Below, piece by piece: positions 1 through 12,751 of a stretch of DNA of 64,000 bases. Below the pieces are notes generated by a model, which did no database searches, was not told the origin of the DNA, and saw only the letters and a list, made by a program, of their open reading frames with translations. Both the position numbers and the translations under genes were made by a program. Numbering within the stretch: the stretch's first letter is position 1; the number at the start of each line of letters is the position of its first letter. Source of the stretch: Puffinus mauretanicus (Eukaryota > Chordata > Aves > Procellariiformes > Procellariidae); NCBI GenBank assembly GCA_023333565.1, contig JAJKFH010000102.1:682001-746000 (forward strand). Direction: 5' to 3'.

Positions 1-1228
1 CTGCTGTTCAGAAAGTGTCGTCTCAGCCTCCCACACCTTCCCCAATTTGTCATCCACTTCAGACTGGTATAATGTGACACTGAGGCCCTCATTCAAGTTA
101 TTTCCTGAGATACTGAATGGGGCTGATACCTGCCATCATCCCCTTCAGTATCACAGCTGATAGCACTAACTCAAAAGGTTTTTTATGTTAACTTACACTT
201 ACAGTTGCTTGAAAATCTGCCAGTTCACATCACAATGAATTCAGCCAACATGAGGATCGCTCACGTCCAGTGTGTAACACACCACAACTCACTAGAGCAA
301 GTGAGTGTCACCCCATTACAGACAAGGGGAGACAGTTCATTCCAGACCCACCTGCAGGCCAATGCCCAGGTCAGTAGCTTCACCAGCCTGTGTTTGAAAA
401 AAGACAGAGTATTCAGGCTACATTTGCAAGGATGTGGATGAGGGAGCCGGGAGATGACAATGCCTCTCCATTCCTCAGCAGTTCCTCACCTGCATCACTC
501 AGGGTAGTACATCTCAGACCAGGGAGCTGGAGGGAAAGCAGAGAAAATCAATATAAAATGGCTGAAGGAATTCAGTTCAGAGGAAAGACTGGCAGTTTAA
601 TTTGTGGTGTTTGGCTCAGGAAAGGGTGAAAGAAAACTTTTCTGCCAGGCTCTGCAAGGGTCAGACAGCAAAATTTGGAGAGTTATCTAAGGAGATGTAA
701 AAGAGGAAAGGGATAGGGCCAAGACAGAGATATCACAGACAGAGTAACAGGAAAGTATTACTCCTAGGAGACATCACAGAAGGAAAATGGTAGATGCCAC
801 CAAGGAAACAGGAGAGCTGACACTTGCATTGGCAGGAGGAGCAGCTGGATCCCATCATAGATCTCCTCCACATCTAGCACGTCTGATGATATGAAATCAA
901 TGCAGGGGTTGCTGCTGAGTGACCCAAGGTATATGAATGTGAAATTGCATCTATAAAACCTTAGGGAACACATGGAAAGGAGCCACCATGCAGAGCAAAG
1001 GAATAATGAAATCTTCTGCATTGGCCTTAGAGATGTCAGCCTGTCCTGCTGGTGCATTAGGTGTGTTGAAGCAAGAAAGAAAGCATCCTGAAGTGAAGTA
1101 TTGCTCTTTCCCTTCAGCCTTCCCAGCGCTGCACAGTGCAGAGGCAGTAGCTGCCTGTCAGGGACCACCGGTTCTTCCCTTTCCTTTTCTCCCTGCCTAG
1201 CCTGCCCAACATTTTCTGTGTTTGGCAG
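1..1228 (+). other. IQSEC3 intron, 3' part
   Basis: No coding exon was recognised here in either strand. The stretch ends with a pyrimidine-rich acceptor (tttggcag at 1221-1228) in front of the first visible exon. The preceding Sec7 exon must lie left of the window. Confidence 0.7.
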
Positions 1229-1368
1229 GGGTGGATGATGGTGCTGACATCCCACGGGAACTGGTGGTGGGGATCTACGAGAGGATCCAGCAGAAAGAGC
1301 TAAAATCCAATGAGGACCACGTGACTTATGTCACCAAAGTGGAGAAGTCCATAGTTGGAATGAAAACG
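1229..1368 (+). CDS. IQSEC3: IQSEC3 exon: end of Sec7 region and linker to PH
   Basis: The exon starts with two bases completing a split Gly codon, then 46 codons from [10 protein letters not shown] to SIVGMKT, and ends at ACG|gtgagc. The sequence [20 protein letters not shown] is nearly invariant across IQSEC proteins and marks the last helices of Sec7. The next exon joins in phase 0. Confidence 0.95.
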
Positions 1369-4300
1369 GTGAGCACCCATAACCCTGCTGGCACCCACTC
1401 GCCCCTCTCACCCCCACCTCCCTCACTGTCCCTCTTTTCTGCCTTTTTCCTCTATGCCCCTACTCCTCTTCTGTAATACTTTCCTTGCTTGTCTTGATGA
1501 ATTTACTCCTTTTTCTCCAAACACCTTTTTCTCATTCTTTCCTAATTTTGGGGGATCTCTTTGGCCAGAGTTTACAGTATCTGGTGCAGTAATTCTTTGC
1601 CCAAGAATCTCATTGCAGGTCCTGCCTGCCAACGCAGGTCCTGCCTGCCAATGCTCCAGTGATAGTCCTGCAGTGTTTCAAACTTTCAGGTCTTGTGAGG
1701 GTGTAGGAAGTGGAAGGCAAAGTGATAGAAAACAATTTCACCCAACTGTCTCTAATGAGTTCCCCAAGGATTGCTAGGGTAAACAGAACCTCAAATGCAG
1801 AGACAGCTTCTTTAGCAGGAACCGATCTATAATGCAAAAACATACCTACTGTTTACCCCAAAGCAGCAGAATAATTTCTCAAAGCCCAGGAAACCTGTAG
1901 ATGTCCAGTGGGGTGAGAGAGGATGTAGTCACCCAGTGACTGGAAGGCAGAGGTATATGAAGATAGGATGTGTGAGCAAGAGGGTTGCCTATAGCCTGTC
2001 CCACTCCTCTGATTTATCCAGGTCACAAAGGCATAGCTCTCCCTGCTATTGCATCAGCAGGAAAAGTGATGGTGAGGAGTGGTGGTGAGGAGACGATTTG
2101 AGTGGGCAGAGTGGGCAGAATTGGCTTGTGCTACTGTCACTGGGCAGGGTTGTGCAGGCTGAGGGTGGGGGAGACCCACAGTGGCACCTCCCTCAGCTCC
2201 TGCATGCTCTTGTGGGTCTTCTGCAGGTTCTGTCCGTGCCCCATCGCCGGCTGGTCTGCTGCAGCCGCTTGTACGAAGTGACAGATGTGAACAAAGTGCA
2301 GAAGCAGGCAGCTCACCAGAGGGAAGTTTTTCTCTTCAATGACCTGCTGGTGGTGAGTGTGCTCTGGCAATTAGGCACTGCGATGATAAAACTCACCCTG
2401 ATTTCTATAAAGAAATCTAAAACCAGTCCGCAACATCCATTTCCCCCCTGTCCTAAGGACAGACCATCTCCTGGTCCATCAACATTGTAAGACACAGCTC
2501 TGGATCCTTCACTGCTAAAAACCTACCAAACCTAAAACTCCTCTAACCCTTGAAAAAATGAATTGTCACATCCCACAGCCATCCACGCAATGTCATTGCG
2601 CTCTCTCATGCCTTTGCCAGCAGGGAGGTTCATTTCTTTGTCTGTTTGTACTATAGTAGCCCTCCCACACACTTTAAATCTTTCCTGCCAGACACTTTAA
2701 AACCACTGCTTTCTAACATTGCAAAGGCTGTAGGAGAGTAGATATTACTTACTGGAGCCCCAAATGTGTAGTACTTTTAAAAGTGTCCTGCCCCAGCAAC
2801 CCTGCAACTGAGTTCAAACAGATACAAGGGAGGGTAGAGGTACACTGGGACTGGAAGGATGCCAAACAAGATGGAAGTTCTGCTGAATTTCATGGCAGAA
2901 TGAAACTGTGGATGTTGCAAATGTAAGGCTAAACCCAAACCCTTTTGTAGGAGCAGAGGACAAGAGAGCTTTCCCCACCTATTCCTCTGCACCCATTTGT
3001 GCAGTTGTGAACCTGGAGAGAAGGTCTGCTCCTTGCTATCCCTCTTCTCCACGGGATAAATCAGATCCATAAGAACTAGCAAGGGCAGTGCAACATTCAT
3101 ATGTGCTTTTGTTCCCAGCTTTAAGGTATTTCTGACAGGTTTCCCTTCACCTTTTGATCTGGCCCTCGGTGAAAAGAATTACGCTTGCAAAGTCAGAAAT
3201 GTAGGCATCAAAAAGCCAGCACCCCTGGGAGACAGAGAGCTGAGTGGGCCCCAGGGCTATGCATGCAGAATTTCAGAAGTGTTGTTACAAGTGCAGCATG
3301 CCAGGCAGCTTTCTGGGCAAAAAGCCTGTCAGTCACCTAGTGTTACTCCCATGTACAATTAGCGGAGCTTGCAAAAAGCTTTTTTGCTTTGAACAGTTTG
3401 CATTCTTCTTGCCTCACTTTCCCCAGCACCCTGCCCAATGATGCATCTCTCCCTCCAACAGATCCTCAAGCTTTGCCCCAAGAAGAAAAGCTCCTCAACG
3501 TACACATTTTGCAAGTCGGTCGGCCTGCTAGGGATGCAGTTCCATCTCTTTGAGAATGAATGTAAGTTCATTGCTCCTTGGTTGCCTGGAGGGATTTGGC
3601 AAGGAAAAGGAGAAGGAGGGAGGGGGCTGTGTCACCCAGTGTGAGTTTGCATCAGAAGAGAGATTCCATCAGGGTTAAAAGTGGAGGGGAGAAAACTGAG
3701 GCTTGGTGCTGAGATCACTGTGCAGGTACAGTGTGATGAGAAGAGGCTCCTGGTACTTCTCGCTAGGTCTGAGCACCCGCAGAAGGGCTGAACTTAAGCT
3801 CATTGAAGGATCTGGCTTCTCATGGTGGCAGAGAGAGCACTAGTGGGGGGAAATGATGGAATCAAACCCCAGATACGTCTCATTGAGCTCTCAGGAGCCA
3901 ACTGTAGGTGGAGAACCTCGTTGACAAAATTGCTGCTGCCAGCTTCAGCCCCTCTCCCCTCATGCCCAAAGTCACAAAACACCCATCTCTACCTTGGACG
4001 TTGATAAAGGCTCAGGTGCTGCTGCTGCCTCCCCGCACTGTGCGATGCTGCGCTGTGCTGAAAGCTTCCCAAGGCAGAAGCAGAGCCCTTGGAATAGCAC
4101 CCACCAAAGCATGGCAAGAGGCCAGCCCTAGTCAGCCTGACCTTGATGGTCTGGGAATAGATCCATGATGTGTCATGATTGAGGCTGGTTGTGTGGTGGA
4201 AGAGTTCCAGAAACAGGCAGGCTTCCTGCTGGCGCAGGCAGAGGGGCTGCACAGCAGTCCCAGGCAAGCATGGCTGATGCCCACTGGGGTTTTTGTGAGC

Positions 4301-7300
4301 ACCTGCAGAACACGCTGCAGGGAAGGAAGACTGTAGCAACACTGTGGCTATACTAAGTTTTTTACATCCTCCCTCTACCCTATTGGCAGCATGAGTCATT
4401 CTCTCAACACCCGACCCTGTGCAACATGCAAAGGCTTTCACATCTCTGTGTGTACAAAAGAGTCATTCATAACTGAGCATCCCCAGGAGGCACCATCAGA
4501 GCTGGGATCAGCTTTCAGGTGTATCGTGATGATCCTGGGAGTGCCCAGGATCTTCTGGCAAGGGCATCCTGTTGTGTATCCCCTGTAGAGGCAGAAAAGC
4601 AGACGTCCTAAAGAGCTTGTGATCTGAACAGATGAGACGGACACAGGGTGGGAAAAGGGGCCTGGGACAACAAACAGGGGGAGCTGAGAGCTGGCAGTAA
4701 ATAGCAGATTGGTCCTTTGACTTGTTTGGTAAAGATAAAGGAAGAGGGTGGGGAAGGCAGGCAGATGCAGGACCAGTGGAGGAGAACAGAAAGCAGAACA
4801 GGGGAAGAGAGAAATTAAATGTAGAGAAAGGTAAGAGGGAAGGAGAAAGGGGATTGAAACCACTGGTCATTGAGCAGAAGATAGAGAAAGTCAAGTCACA
4901 AGCATAGCAAGTTCTCTGCACACTCTCGTTCTCCTGCTTCTGTTGGCTAAATCTCCAGCCACCACCTCCCTGCACCCAACCTCGTCTTTAAAACACAAGG
5001 CCTTTTGTTGTGGTATTTTCGCTCTCTGGACATGTCCTCTCATTTACATTCACGTGTGTTTTGCCTGTTGGGGAGTACTAAGCAGAGACCTCCGAACCCA
5101 CATCTTTCTCTTTACGGTTCTCTCTGCACAGCACAATGAGCTCCCCCACCTATGCTGTGCTAACACCCCTGACGTTATCTGCTGATGGAAGTAGAGACTG
5201 GGGAGAAGTCCTGCCACTGTGGATGTTAATGGCTGTTCTGGCTTTGACTCCAGGAGCCAACCTCTCCTGCTGCCTCTCCCACAGGAGAAAAAGTGTTGTT
5301 GGCCTCTTACATATACTGTTTACTCCTCCACAGATTCAGAAGGGCTTTACAGTCCTACCTCTGTGCTGGGGTTCCCAGAGCCAATGTTGTGCTAAGTGTA
5401 CCTAAGAGCTAGAGTTTCCTGGGTTTGGCAGCGCTGTGGTGCTGGTGGCACTTGCCTTGCTGCTGCAGCTTGGCCATTCTGTTCTCTTGGAGGGCTGAAA
5501 TGCTGCAGGTTCCCACAGTTTGCAGTGTGACAAACTCTAAGTATGCCATTCCTTTGAACTCAGGTTGGAAACTCTTTGCCTGCAGAGGTACCAAAGCAGC
5601 CAACTACTCCAGCAAGAATGCCTAATGCCTTTTTATTTTGTTGAAACATCTTCATTACAGATTACCCCCATGGCATCACACTGGTGACTCCAGTTTCGGG
5701 CTCAGAGAAGAAACAGGTACTACACTTCTGTGCTCTGGGTGCTGAGGAAATGCAGAAGTTTGTAGAAGATCTGAAAGAGTCAATAGCAGAAGTGACAGAG
5801 CTGGAGCAGATACGAATTGAATGTAAGGGGCTCTAACACAATTCAGACTCCAATGCCATCACACTGCATGTGTCTACAAAGGAGAACGGGTAAAAGAAAT
5901 GGGTTCTTCAGGAACAGGGGGAAAGAGGATGAGTAGCACAAGTCTGCACAGGATTGTTCTTGTGTTCACCGATAGGGTGAAAAAGCAGTCAGGCTCTGTG
6001 ACCATCCGCCAGCAGGAGAAATGGAAGATCTTAACTACTTACAATGCTTATCAAACAGGGTGTATGATACAGCGGCTTGGAACAGCGAAGCTTAGACTGT
6101 CAGACCCAGAAGACTCTTCTCCATCCCATACTCCTTTGACTATGCAAATATGATCTGTAGATAGCTGGGAAGTACAGGACAGGTCTGGTAGCCTTAGCAG
6201 AGTTGTTCTTCACTCCAGGAATGTCTAGGGACAAGCAGTCTGTACTGTGTCCCGCTGTGGCCTGTCTTACACAGATTAGATGTCCATGTAGCCTTTGATG
6301 GCCTTTCCAAGTATAAACTGATAAGCCAAGTAGCTCAGCATCAGTGGTCCCCTCCTGTGCAGCAATAAGCTATTCTGTATAAATACAGGTCACACATAGA
6401 AAGTCATGTGGAGATATACAAGTTCCTCCACATGTCAAGTCCTCTCCAGTTTCTGTTTTTTTCTTGGCTGTTCTTCTCTCCCTCCCTGCTTGACACTCTC
6501 TTGTCATTTTCTTGCATTAATTCTCTTGCTGACTTCCCATATTGCTCCTTCAATATGCTGGTGTCCTTCCCTCCATCCCTCTCCTCATTCACTTCCGTGT
6601 GTCTGTCTTGCAGGGGAACTGGAGAAACAGCAAGGGGCAAAGACTCTCTCATTAAGGACCAACGGAGCCCAGATGGAACTGCAGTCTAAGCAAGGCTCTC
6701 CAACAGGTAAGAGGACACCCAACTTCTCTTGGTGAAGCTGTGCTGCCTTTGCAAATGTGTTCTCATTGATTCCTGTGAGAATAACTGCAAAAAGAAATGA
6801 TCAGTTTTGTATCCTTTAGCCTTGGGCAAATAGTGGAAATATGAGAACATATGCATTCTTCAAATACCCTAGAAAAGCCATTAAAGTCTCATTACCCAGT
6901 CTGTAGCTGTATCATCTAGCAAAGAGGCGTTACTGATGGAGCATGGGTAACTGCTGGAGAACCTGGCCCACTTTTTCTTCCCTGAACTGATGCAACACAG
7001 TAACTGCACTATCAACTTCCTCCAGCCTCTTCAGCAGCGGTCTGGACCAGCCCCTTTGTATCAAAGGTTTTGTGTCCATTCACGCCTTGGCTTGTATGCT
7101 AGCAAAAATCAAGTGCAGAGGTGAGTGGCTACCAACTCACTAGAGTGGCACTGAGATGAGGCCCTAAGGATAGGACTCCAAAGGGGCCTTCCCCTACCCC
7201 ACCAAGCAGCTATCAGGTTGCAGGAGGGTCTGGATTTGTTCTTGCAGTCAAGAGTCTTGTTTGGCCCTGTACCTCTCCCTTTAGCTTTCCAGTCCATAGT

Positions 7301-10084
7301 ATGAGGGCCAGCTCTTGACTAGAGGTACAGACCTCATGAGTGAGATCTTTTGTTTTATTTTAAAGGCAAGAAGGATTTGGGGGAGAAGGTCTCGGACAGC
7401 ACAGTGGAGGTAAGTAGAGTGCAGAGCAGCTGAGGTAAGTAATTCTCTCTCACTTCAGCTCTTCTCACATTCTCTGTTGTTTCTTTTCTCAGGTTTTAAT
7501 CAATGCCTCCCCAGCCAGACTGACAATTTTACCAATTTCCAGAGATACAATTAAAAGTTACTGCTAGGACGGGTAATACAACTTTCAAATCCAAACTAAA
7601 CTTCAAAGCATTTTCAATCCGTTTTTATAACTGTAACATCCCTCATGGACCAAGCTCCCAAACGCTGTAGACTAACCCACCCTACTGCTTATGGGGAGAC
7701 TGAGAACCCCACTAAAGACTTCCCTGACATGCTAACTCCATGCAGCATCACATGCAAATTCCCCGCAGCCCAGCTTTCCTGCACAATCTCTGCAGCTCTC
7801 TCTCTCCATCCCCCCCTTGAAGGGGATTAAGCATGGCCTTTGTATACCAGAGACTTTCCCTAGAGCTTCACCTTCCTAGTAAGGAGCTTGGCTGTCCTGT
7901 GTACATCTATCTTTGCAGGGATGTCTAGCATCCAGTGGGTTGCCTGTTTCTTCACAGACACCCGTACTCCTACTGCCTGTGAGGAAACAGGAAAATGCGA
8001 TCTTCACACTGAAAATCTTATCTACTACTTCCTACTCTCTCCTTGTCTGGAATATCTCCATTGTCCTGAATTTGCCCTTTTCCAGGGTAGTTCTTTCCCC
8101 TCTTGTCATAGTATATTTACTTGAAGAGTTCAGCTTCTCTGTGGGGAGTGGGTGCTGCTTCTTTTCCCTTGAAGAGCACCCCATTTCCCTGCAGACACCC
8201 CCTTCCTGGGGAAGGTGCCTCTCCCAACCAATTTCCTATTCCCATTGGGAGGAGTATTTCCTTGTGGAGAGTAACTTCCATGTATCCTAATGTCATTAGC
8301 ACTTCATGGCCCAGCCACCAGTTTTTCCTAGGGGATGTTCCACTGCCTGAACAAATATTGACACAATATTATGTCCTGCTGTGCAGTGAGTCTGAGCAAC
8401 CTCCATGCTTGAGTAGGGACAGAGAGCTCCTCCTCTTCCAGCATGGTGGGAAGCTTGGCCACTCCACAGCTTCTCCTTCCCAGTTGCTGGCGCTGCTGCC
8501 CAACATGCCAGACCATCAGGGCACCCCCACTATCCCATCTGCCCATCTGTACCCCTGCCTAGCTGGAAGTGCCATGCCAATCCGCAAGTACTTGTTTCCT
8601 ACCCAGGGTTTGTCACTTGACTGGCATTCTGTTTTGAGCCAGCAACTTTGCTCTGGTTTGGGGTCTCCATCAGCCCATGTCCTTGCCAGGAGGAACTATA
8701 ACTTCATCCACCATTCAGGAAGCACCATTTTCCTGCTGTGCTTCCCCCTCTAGGGACCTCCAGTCCAGGCTAGCTCTCCTTTTCAAACTGGACTCAGTGA
8801 GCTCCCTTATTTGACTCCATTATCAGCATCTCTCTGTGGGGACCCTGATGACCTCCTGCTTCCCTTACCCCTTTCAGCTGCCCAAGTAATACTCTGCCAG
8901 CAGAGGAGCATTTCCATTTCTTTAAGATTATCTAATCTGCTGCCATTTCATCATTAATTTCTTTTATCATTGTATGAGCTAGACAGGCATTTTTTCTTTC
9001 TTTTTTCTTTTTTCGAAAATCATTTCCTTTCACTGACAAACCATCAAACGGATCAGAGGGAGCTGCCTTTTGCTAGAGTATGTCAGATTTCTGCTTTCTC
9101 CTTTGTAAACAGATTAGCCAGTCATGTGGTCTACCATCCTACTCAGAAAGGCAGGGAGCTGGGAAAGGCTTGAGTCTCTCTGTCTCTCTCTATCTCAGAT
9201 TCAGCTACCGTCATTTTGCTGAAATGTACAACCTCGATTATCTGAAACCTTGCTGTCTGGTTCCCCTCTCCTTTTCGCTGGTGGGGACAAGGGCATGACC
9301 TCTGAGGTCTGTTCATTACCATGAGAATTCACGGACGCCTCCACCTGTAGAGTTGACTTGCGTTCCCTGTGCCGTTTGGATAATCAAAGTTGCACTGCAT
9401 TTGGGAACGCCGGCCCTGCCGCCTTTGACGTGATGGAAGGGACAGGGGCACTTAGGCCTAGATGGGGACGGTGGGGCTGTTGGGGGGGGCCGTGCAGCCG
9501 GGGGTTGTGCCTGTTCTGGTTTTTTGAGCGGGGGAGGGTTTTAATGCATGTGAGGCTGGCTGGTGGCGGGGGTTCAGGGCAGCCAGTAGCAGCAGATGGG
9601 AAAAGTCTTGTAACATTTAATGCTTCTTTGGCTGTTTCTAAACTAGGTGTCAATTCACAACAGGCTTCAAACGTACCAGCACAACTCCGCCCTGGGGCCC
9701 GAGAGTGGAATGCAGCCCAGCACGCGTCTTAACATGCCACGGGAGCGGCTGGAGACAGCACTGGTGCCCTCGCACCCCGCCTCGGCGGGGACACTTGTAC
9801 AGTGCCAGCAGATTGTCAAAGTCATTGTCTTGGACAAGCCGTGCCTCGCTCGAATGGAGCCGGCCCTCAACCAGACTCTGACACGCTATGTCACCTCCGA
9901 TTCCTGCACCTCCACCCCCTGGCGCGGTGTGGGCAGTGGGCTCCCCGGGACCCCCATGAAGCTGGTCCATCAGCCTCCCCTCCCACCTCCACCACCTCCC
10001 TACAACCACCCCCACCAGTATTGCCCCCCCAGCTCCCTGCTTCAGAGGCGCAGGTACTCCAGTGGCTCACGCAGCCTCGTGTAG
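1229..10084 (+). CDS. IQSEC3: IQSEC3 (ARF guanine-exchange factor), last seven coding exons; 5' part lies outside the window
   Basis: Seven exons with AG/GT borders and compatible phases join into 366 C-terminal residues: 1229-1368, 2227-2352, 3462-3561, 5661-5822, 6614-6706, 7366-7409 and 9647-10084. They encode the end of the Sec7 region ([20 protein letters not shown]), a PH domain (window residues about 40-175) and a proline-rich tail ending in SRSLV. IQSEC proteins catalyse GDP/GTP exchange on ARF GTPases, mainly ARF6; IQSEC3 is known from inhibitory postsynapses, where it binds gephyrin. IQSEC1 and IQSEC2 are excluded by the PH signature [20 protein letters not shown] and by the tail [13 protein letters not shown], which I recognise as IQSEC3 and which differs from the STVV end of IQSEC2. 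The catalytic Sec7 core and IQ motif are not in the window. No frameshift or internal stop was found. Confidence 0.95.
1369..2226 (+). other. IQSEC3 intron
   Basis: Intron bounded by gtgagc and ctgcag. It carries a short direct duplication at 1616-1652 and otherwise nothing recognisable. Confidence 0.85.
1616..1652. repeat. Short tandem duplication, about 18-19 bp unit, two copies
   Basis: The unit gcaggtcctgcctgcca occurs twice, separated by two bases, inside an IQSEC3 intron. It looks like a recent local slippage duplication. Confidence 0.85.
2227..2352 (+). CDS. IQSEC3: IQSEC3 exon: first half of PH domain
   Basis: Forty-two codons in phase 0 at both ends, from [20 protein letters not shown] to [28 protein letters not shown] and NDLLV are typical of the first beta strands of the IQSEC PH domain. 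The Arg/Lys/His-rich strand fits phosphoinositide-dependent membrane binding, a known property of the family. Borders are ctgcag| and GTG|gtgagt. Confidence 0.95.
2353..3461 (+). other. IQSEC3 intron
   Basis: No exon, repeat or regulatory element recognised between gtgagt and the ccctccaacag acceptor. Confidence 0.85.
3462..3561 (+). CDS. IQSEC3: IQSEC3 exon: middle of PH domain
   Basis: Thirty-three codons plus one base ([11 protein letters not shown] to FHLFENE), ending at T|gtaagt. The run [14 protein letters not shown] followed by [11 protein letters not shown] is the best discriminator of IQSEC3 from its paralogues, which carry KIFQKKK at this position. Confidence 0.95.
3562..5660 (+). 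other. IQSEC3 intron
   Basis: About 2.1 kb with short chance open frames only. A purine-rich patch lies near 4730-4860. No coding or known repeat family recognised. Confidence 0.85.
5661..5822 (+). CDS. IQSEC3: IQSEC3 exon: C-terminal half of PH domain including its helix
   Basis: Completes a split Tyr codon, then 53 codons from [10 protein letters not shown] to TELEQIRIE, ending one base into the next Trp codon. The segment [20 protein letters not shown] is the C-terminal alpha helix that closes a PH fold, running into an acidic coiled-coil-like stretch. Confidence 0.95.
5823..6613 (+). other. IQSEC3 intron
   Basis: Bounded by gtaagg and gtcttgcag. No other feature recognised. Confidence 0.85.
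6614..6706 (+). CDS. IQSEC3: IQSEC3 exon: post-PH linker
   Basis: Completes Trp, then 30 codons ([14 protein letters not shown] to QSKQGSPT) and the first base of a Gly codon. Equivalent mammalian text is ELEKQQGTKTLS with [11 protein letters not shown], so orthology holds although the middle is more variable. Confidence 0.92.
6707..7365 (+). other. IQSEC3 intron
   Basis: Bounded by gtaaga and ttttaaag. No other feature recognised. Confidence 0.85.
7366..7409 (+). CDS. IQSEC3: IQSEC3 microexon-like 44-bp exon
   Basis: Two bases complete a Gly codon, then 14 codons [14 protein letters not shown], followed by gtaagt. It aligns with the mammalian IQSEC3 segment ending ESTVE just before VSIHNRLQT, and keeps the frame between the exons either side. 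It is too short to show as a separate open frame. Confidence 0.9.
7410..9646 (+). other. IQSEC3 last intron
   Basis: About 2.2 kb. No exon or repeat family recognised; several pyrimidine-rich runs (for example 8985-9015). The acceptor is ttctaaactag at 9636-9646. Confidence 0.85.
9647..10084 (+). CDS. IQSEC3: IQSEC3 terminal coding exon with proline-rich tail and stop
   Basis: 145 codons in phase 0 from [17 protein letters not shown] to the TAG at 10082-10084. It contains the conserved block [20 protein letters not shown], a polyproline stretch ([16 protein letters not shown]) and the end [12 protein letters not shown]. The last four residues fit a class I PDZ ligand (S at -2, V at 0). The linker between the QHNSALG and LVQCQQ blocks is short and Pro-poor compared with the mammalian protein as I remember it. 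The first codon is GTG (Val) and is not a start. Confidence 0.95.
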   Translation: MSIHNRLQTYQHNSALGPESGMQPSTRLNMPRERLETALVPSHPASAGTLVQCQQIVKVIVLDKPCLARMEPALNQTLTRYVTSDSCTSTPWRGVGSGLPGTPMKLVHQPPLPPPPPPYNHPHQYCPPSSLLQRRRYSSGSRSLV

Positions 10085-11014
10085 CCACACCACCAGCACC
10101 AAAACAGCACAGACTTCCCTGCTTCCCTTCTCCAGCACCTCCCGGGGACCTTTCTGCCTACAGAGATCTAGTTTGTGATTTATTTTTTAGTAAAAGAAGA
10201 AGAAAAGGAAAAAAAAAAGCTGACTGACGTAACTCTTACCCTGTCTCCCCTCAAGATGATGCTAATTGTGAGGAGCCATCTATAGAAACTGCCAACCTAC
10301 ATGCTCACACATCCTCACACCCTGCCAGCCCAGCTGGCCTCCTGTGCTCGTGCCGTCCCCATGTAGCACTTTGCTAGCCTGTTCCCGAGAGGCTTGATGA
10401 CCTGCTGCTTTATAGACACTGTGTCTTCCGTTTGCTACTCCTCGACCTCCTTCCCTGCCTTGCGTTTACCTGGCCATAGGTTTGTAACCACCCCAAAACT
10501 TCGCCAGCCTCGGAGAGAAATGGACTCACCCGTGCCAAGGACCCGACCTTGGGGCACTCCCAGGGGTGGAGTTCCCCCTGCCACCGCTGCTGCTGCCTGC
10601 TAAGCTGGAGCTGAGAACTTGCACCACTTGCCATGCTTTCTCCTCATCGCTCTTCAAATATTATCTCCTTGCAGCAGCCGGTTCCAAGCGAGGGAGTGCA
10701 CGAGTGAAAGAGAGCTCGAGAGGAGGAGAGACTGTCCTGAGCTGCAGTACGATGCAAAGATGGCCTCACTCTGAACACCAAAACTCTTTCTGTTGTTATA
10801 TTGGAGCATTGTACCAGAGACCTCTGCTGAGACCTAGCAGACCTCATCACATGTAAATACACCTGTACGGTAGCGTATGTATGGCGCATGCTTACTAAAG
10901 GAAACACCAAGCAGTTCTGAGGGAGCAGAAGGGAGGGATTAAACCCAGGGATCTTCCTGGAATGGATGAGTATTTTTCCAAAGAGATGGCACCAAGAGGT
11001 GCCCTCCCACCTCA

Positions 11015-11047
<33 letters not shown>
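11015..11047. repeat. (AC)n microsatellite
   Basis: A run of about 14 AC units followed by an imperfect gcaca, within the probable IQSEC3 3' UTR. Confidence 0.95.
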
Positions 11048-12741
11048 AAGATTGTCTTCTCTAGCATAAAACAGACCCACCTCTGCTGTCCTTCTAGCTG
11101 GTTTTGTGTTTCCTGCCCACCTGCTTTTTTATATTCTGAAAGCAAAGCCAAGTGTTATGTTCACCTTCTGGGGTGGATGATCCCTTCACTTGGGCTCTTA
11201 CTCCTGTGTTAGAGGGAAGGGGCTTTTTGGAGACCACCCATGTGAGGTTTCATCCGTATCTCTTGCCTGGCTATACTCTTGCCTCCATCAGCCCTTCCTA
11301 TAGGACAGCTGCCCAGATACCAGACTCCAAAGCCTCTTCTCCTCTCTCCCTCCCTATCCTAGTTTCAAAGTGAGGGGAGGGGAAGATCCTGAGACAGAGA
11401 TGACAGCTCAGCTCCTCTGCTTTATCGGGGACATTGATGTGAAGGAAGACGGCATTGAAAATGGGCTATGGATGTATTTTTAGAAAAAAAAATCTCTTTG
11501 AGCAGTAGGGAGGGGAAGGTATTAATTAGCTTAAAGGCTTTGGTCTCGCTCACTCACTCTATCTCCCTTCGAGGCTTAAGAAGATCAACTTTAGGATTTT
11601 AAAATAGGACAGAATGCCTTTTAGGGACTTTATTTTTATTTTATTTTAAGGGGGAAAGAAAGAAATGCTCTTCCTTCCTGTGCAAGGCTGAGACATGGGC
11701 ACTGGGTGCTGATGACACAGCCGTTGGGTGAGGAGTGGCAGGAGTTGTTGGCAATGGTGGGGATGTCCAAAATGTCAGGGAAAGAGGGGCAGTGAAGACA
11801 GATGCAGGAAACTCTTTTTTACCTTGTGGGGTAAAAGCCACACAGCAATTTCCTTAGGGATTCTGCCAGTATGCTCATCTCTGGGGCTATTGCCAGTGAC
11901 AAAAACCACAGTGCATCAGGGGTTGGCTCCCCTCAGTGCTCTTTGGATGTCTGCTGGCTCTGCTGAAATGTTCAGATGAAAACATTCACATATTTGACCT
12001 GGGCATAAGCCCAGCTGGGGTTAGGGAAGTGGACAGGGGCTGGGGTGAAGCCCTCCAGGGCAGGAGCCTGCTCACTTCCAGGTTCCCTTATTTCTGAGCC
12101 TGGCCCATGTACCCAGGTGTGCCAACAGGTCCAAGTTGTTTGCTTAGCTGTCTGGAGCAGAGCACTAGGCTGCTGCTTTTATGCGCGATAGCAGATGTAC
12201 TGACCAGGAGCCAACAGGCACAGCCTCAGGGAGGACTGTGGAAGCAGAAGACAGAAAAGATTGTAAGAAAACCCTGAATAGAAGCCCAGTCTCCCTCCAG
12301 ACCAGAGAAGCTTTCTTCTAGCCAGCCCCCCAGGGCAGTGAGGATGCTCCACATCTCAAAGCTGGGCCCAGGGAGACGTCCTCATCCCCAGCCAGGGCTC
12401 AGCCCCGCACCCTCCAGCTGTGAGGCACAACTGGCCTGATCTGCTGCTGGCTTCCTCCAGGGTGACACTCCACTGCCTCACGGCAGCTGGGATCTCATCC
12501 GACCTGGCCGTATCTTCCTGGGAAAGCATACGTGTGGCATCTGCCATTGTCCGGTCAACATAGCGTGTGGCTGCCGCTTTATTTTTACCCACTGCTGTGG
12601 TGAAAAGGGTGGTATCCAGCAGGCACTGGCGCTGCCCTCCCTTCTTAGCAGTTACTTCGCTGTCTGAGAGGAATGGCAGTACTTGTTTGTTTGTTTTTTT
12701 CCCAAGTGCAGTGAGCCACTGAAGGTCTCTGTGTGTGTTAA

Positions 12742-12751
12742 AATAAATAAA
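12742..12751 (+). terminator. Candidate polyadenylation signals of IQSEC3
   Basis: Two overlapping AATAAA hexamers in a run aaataaataaatt, followed by a T-rich stretch. They are the first canonical pair downstream of the IQSEC3 stop. No transcript evidence is available. Confidence 0.4.

Noticed and set aside
9647..9649. Translation start at the IQSEC3 last exon
   Set aside because: The codon is GTG directly after an AG acceptor; it is an internal Val in phase 0 with the previous exon.
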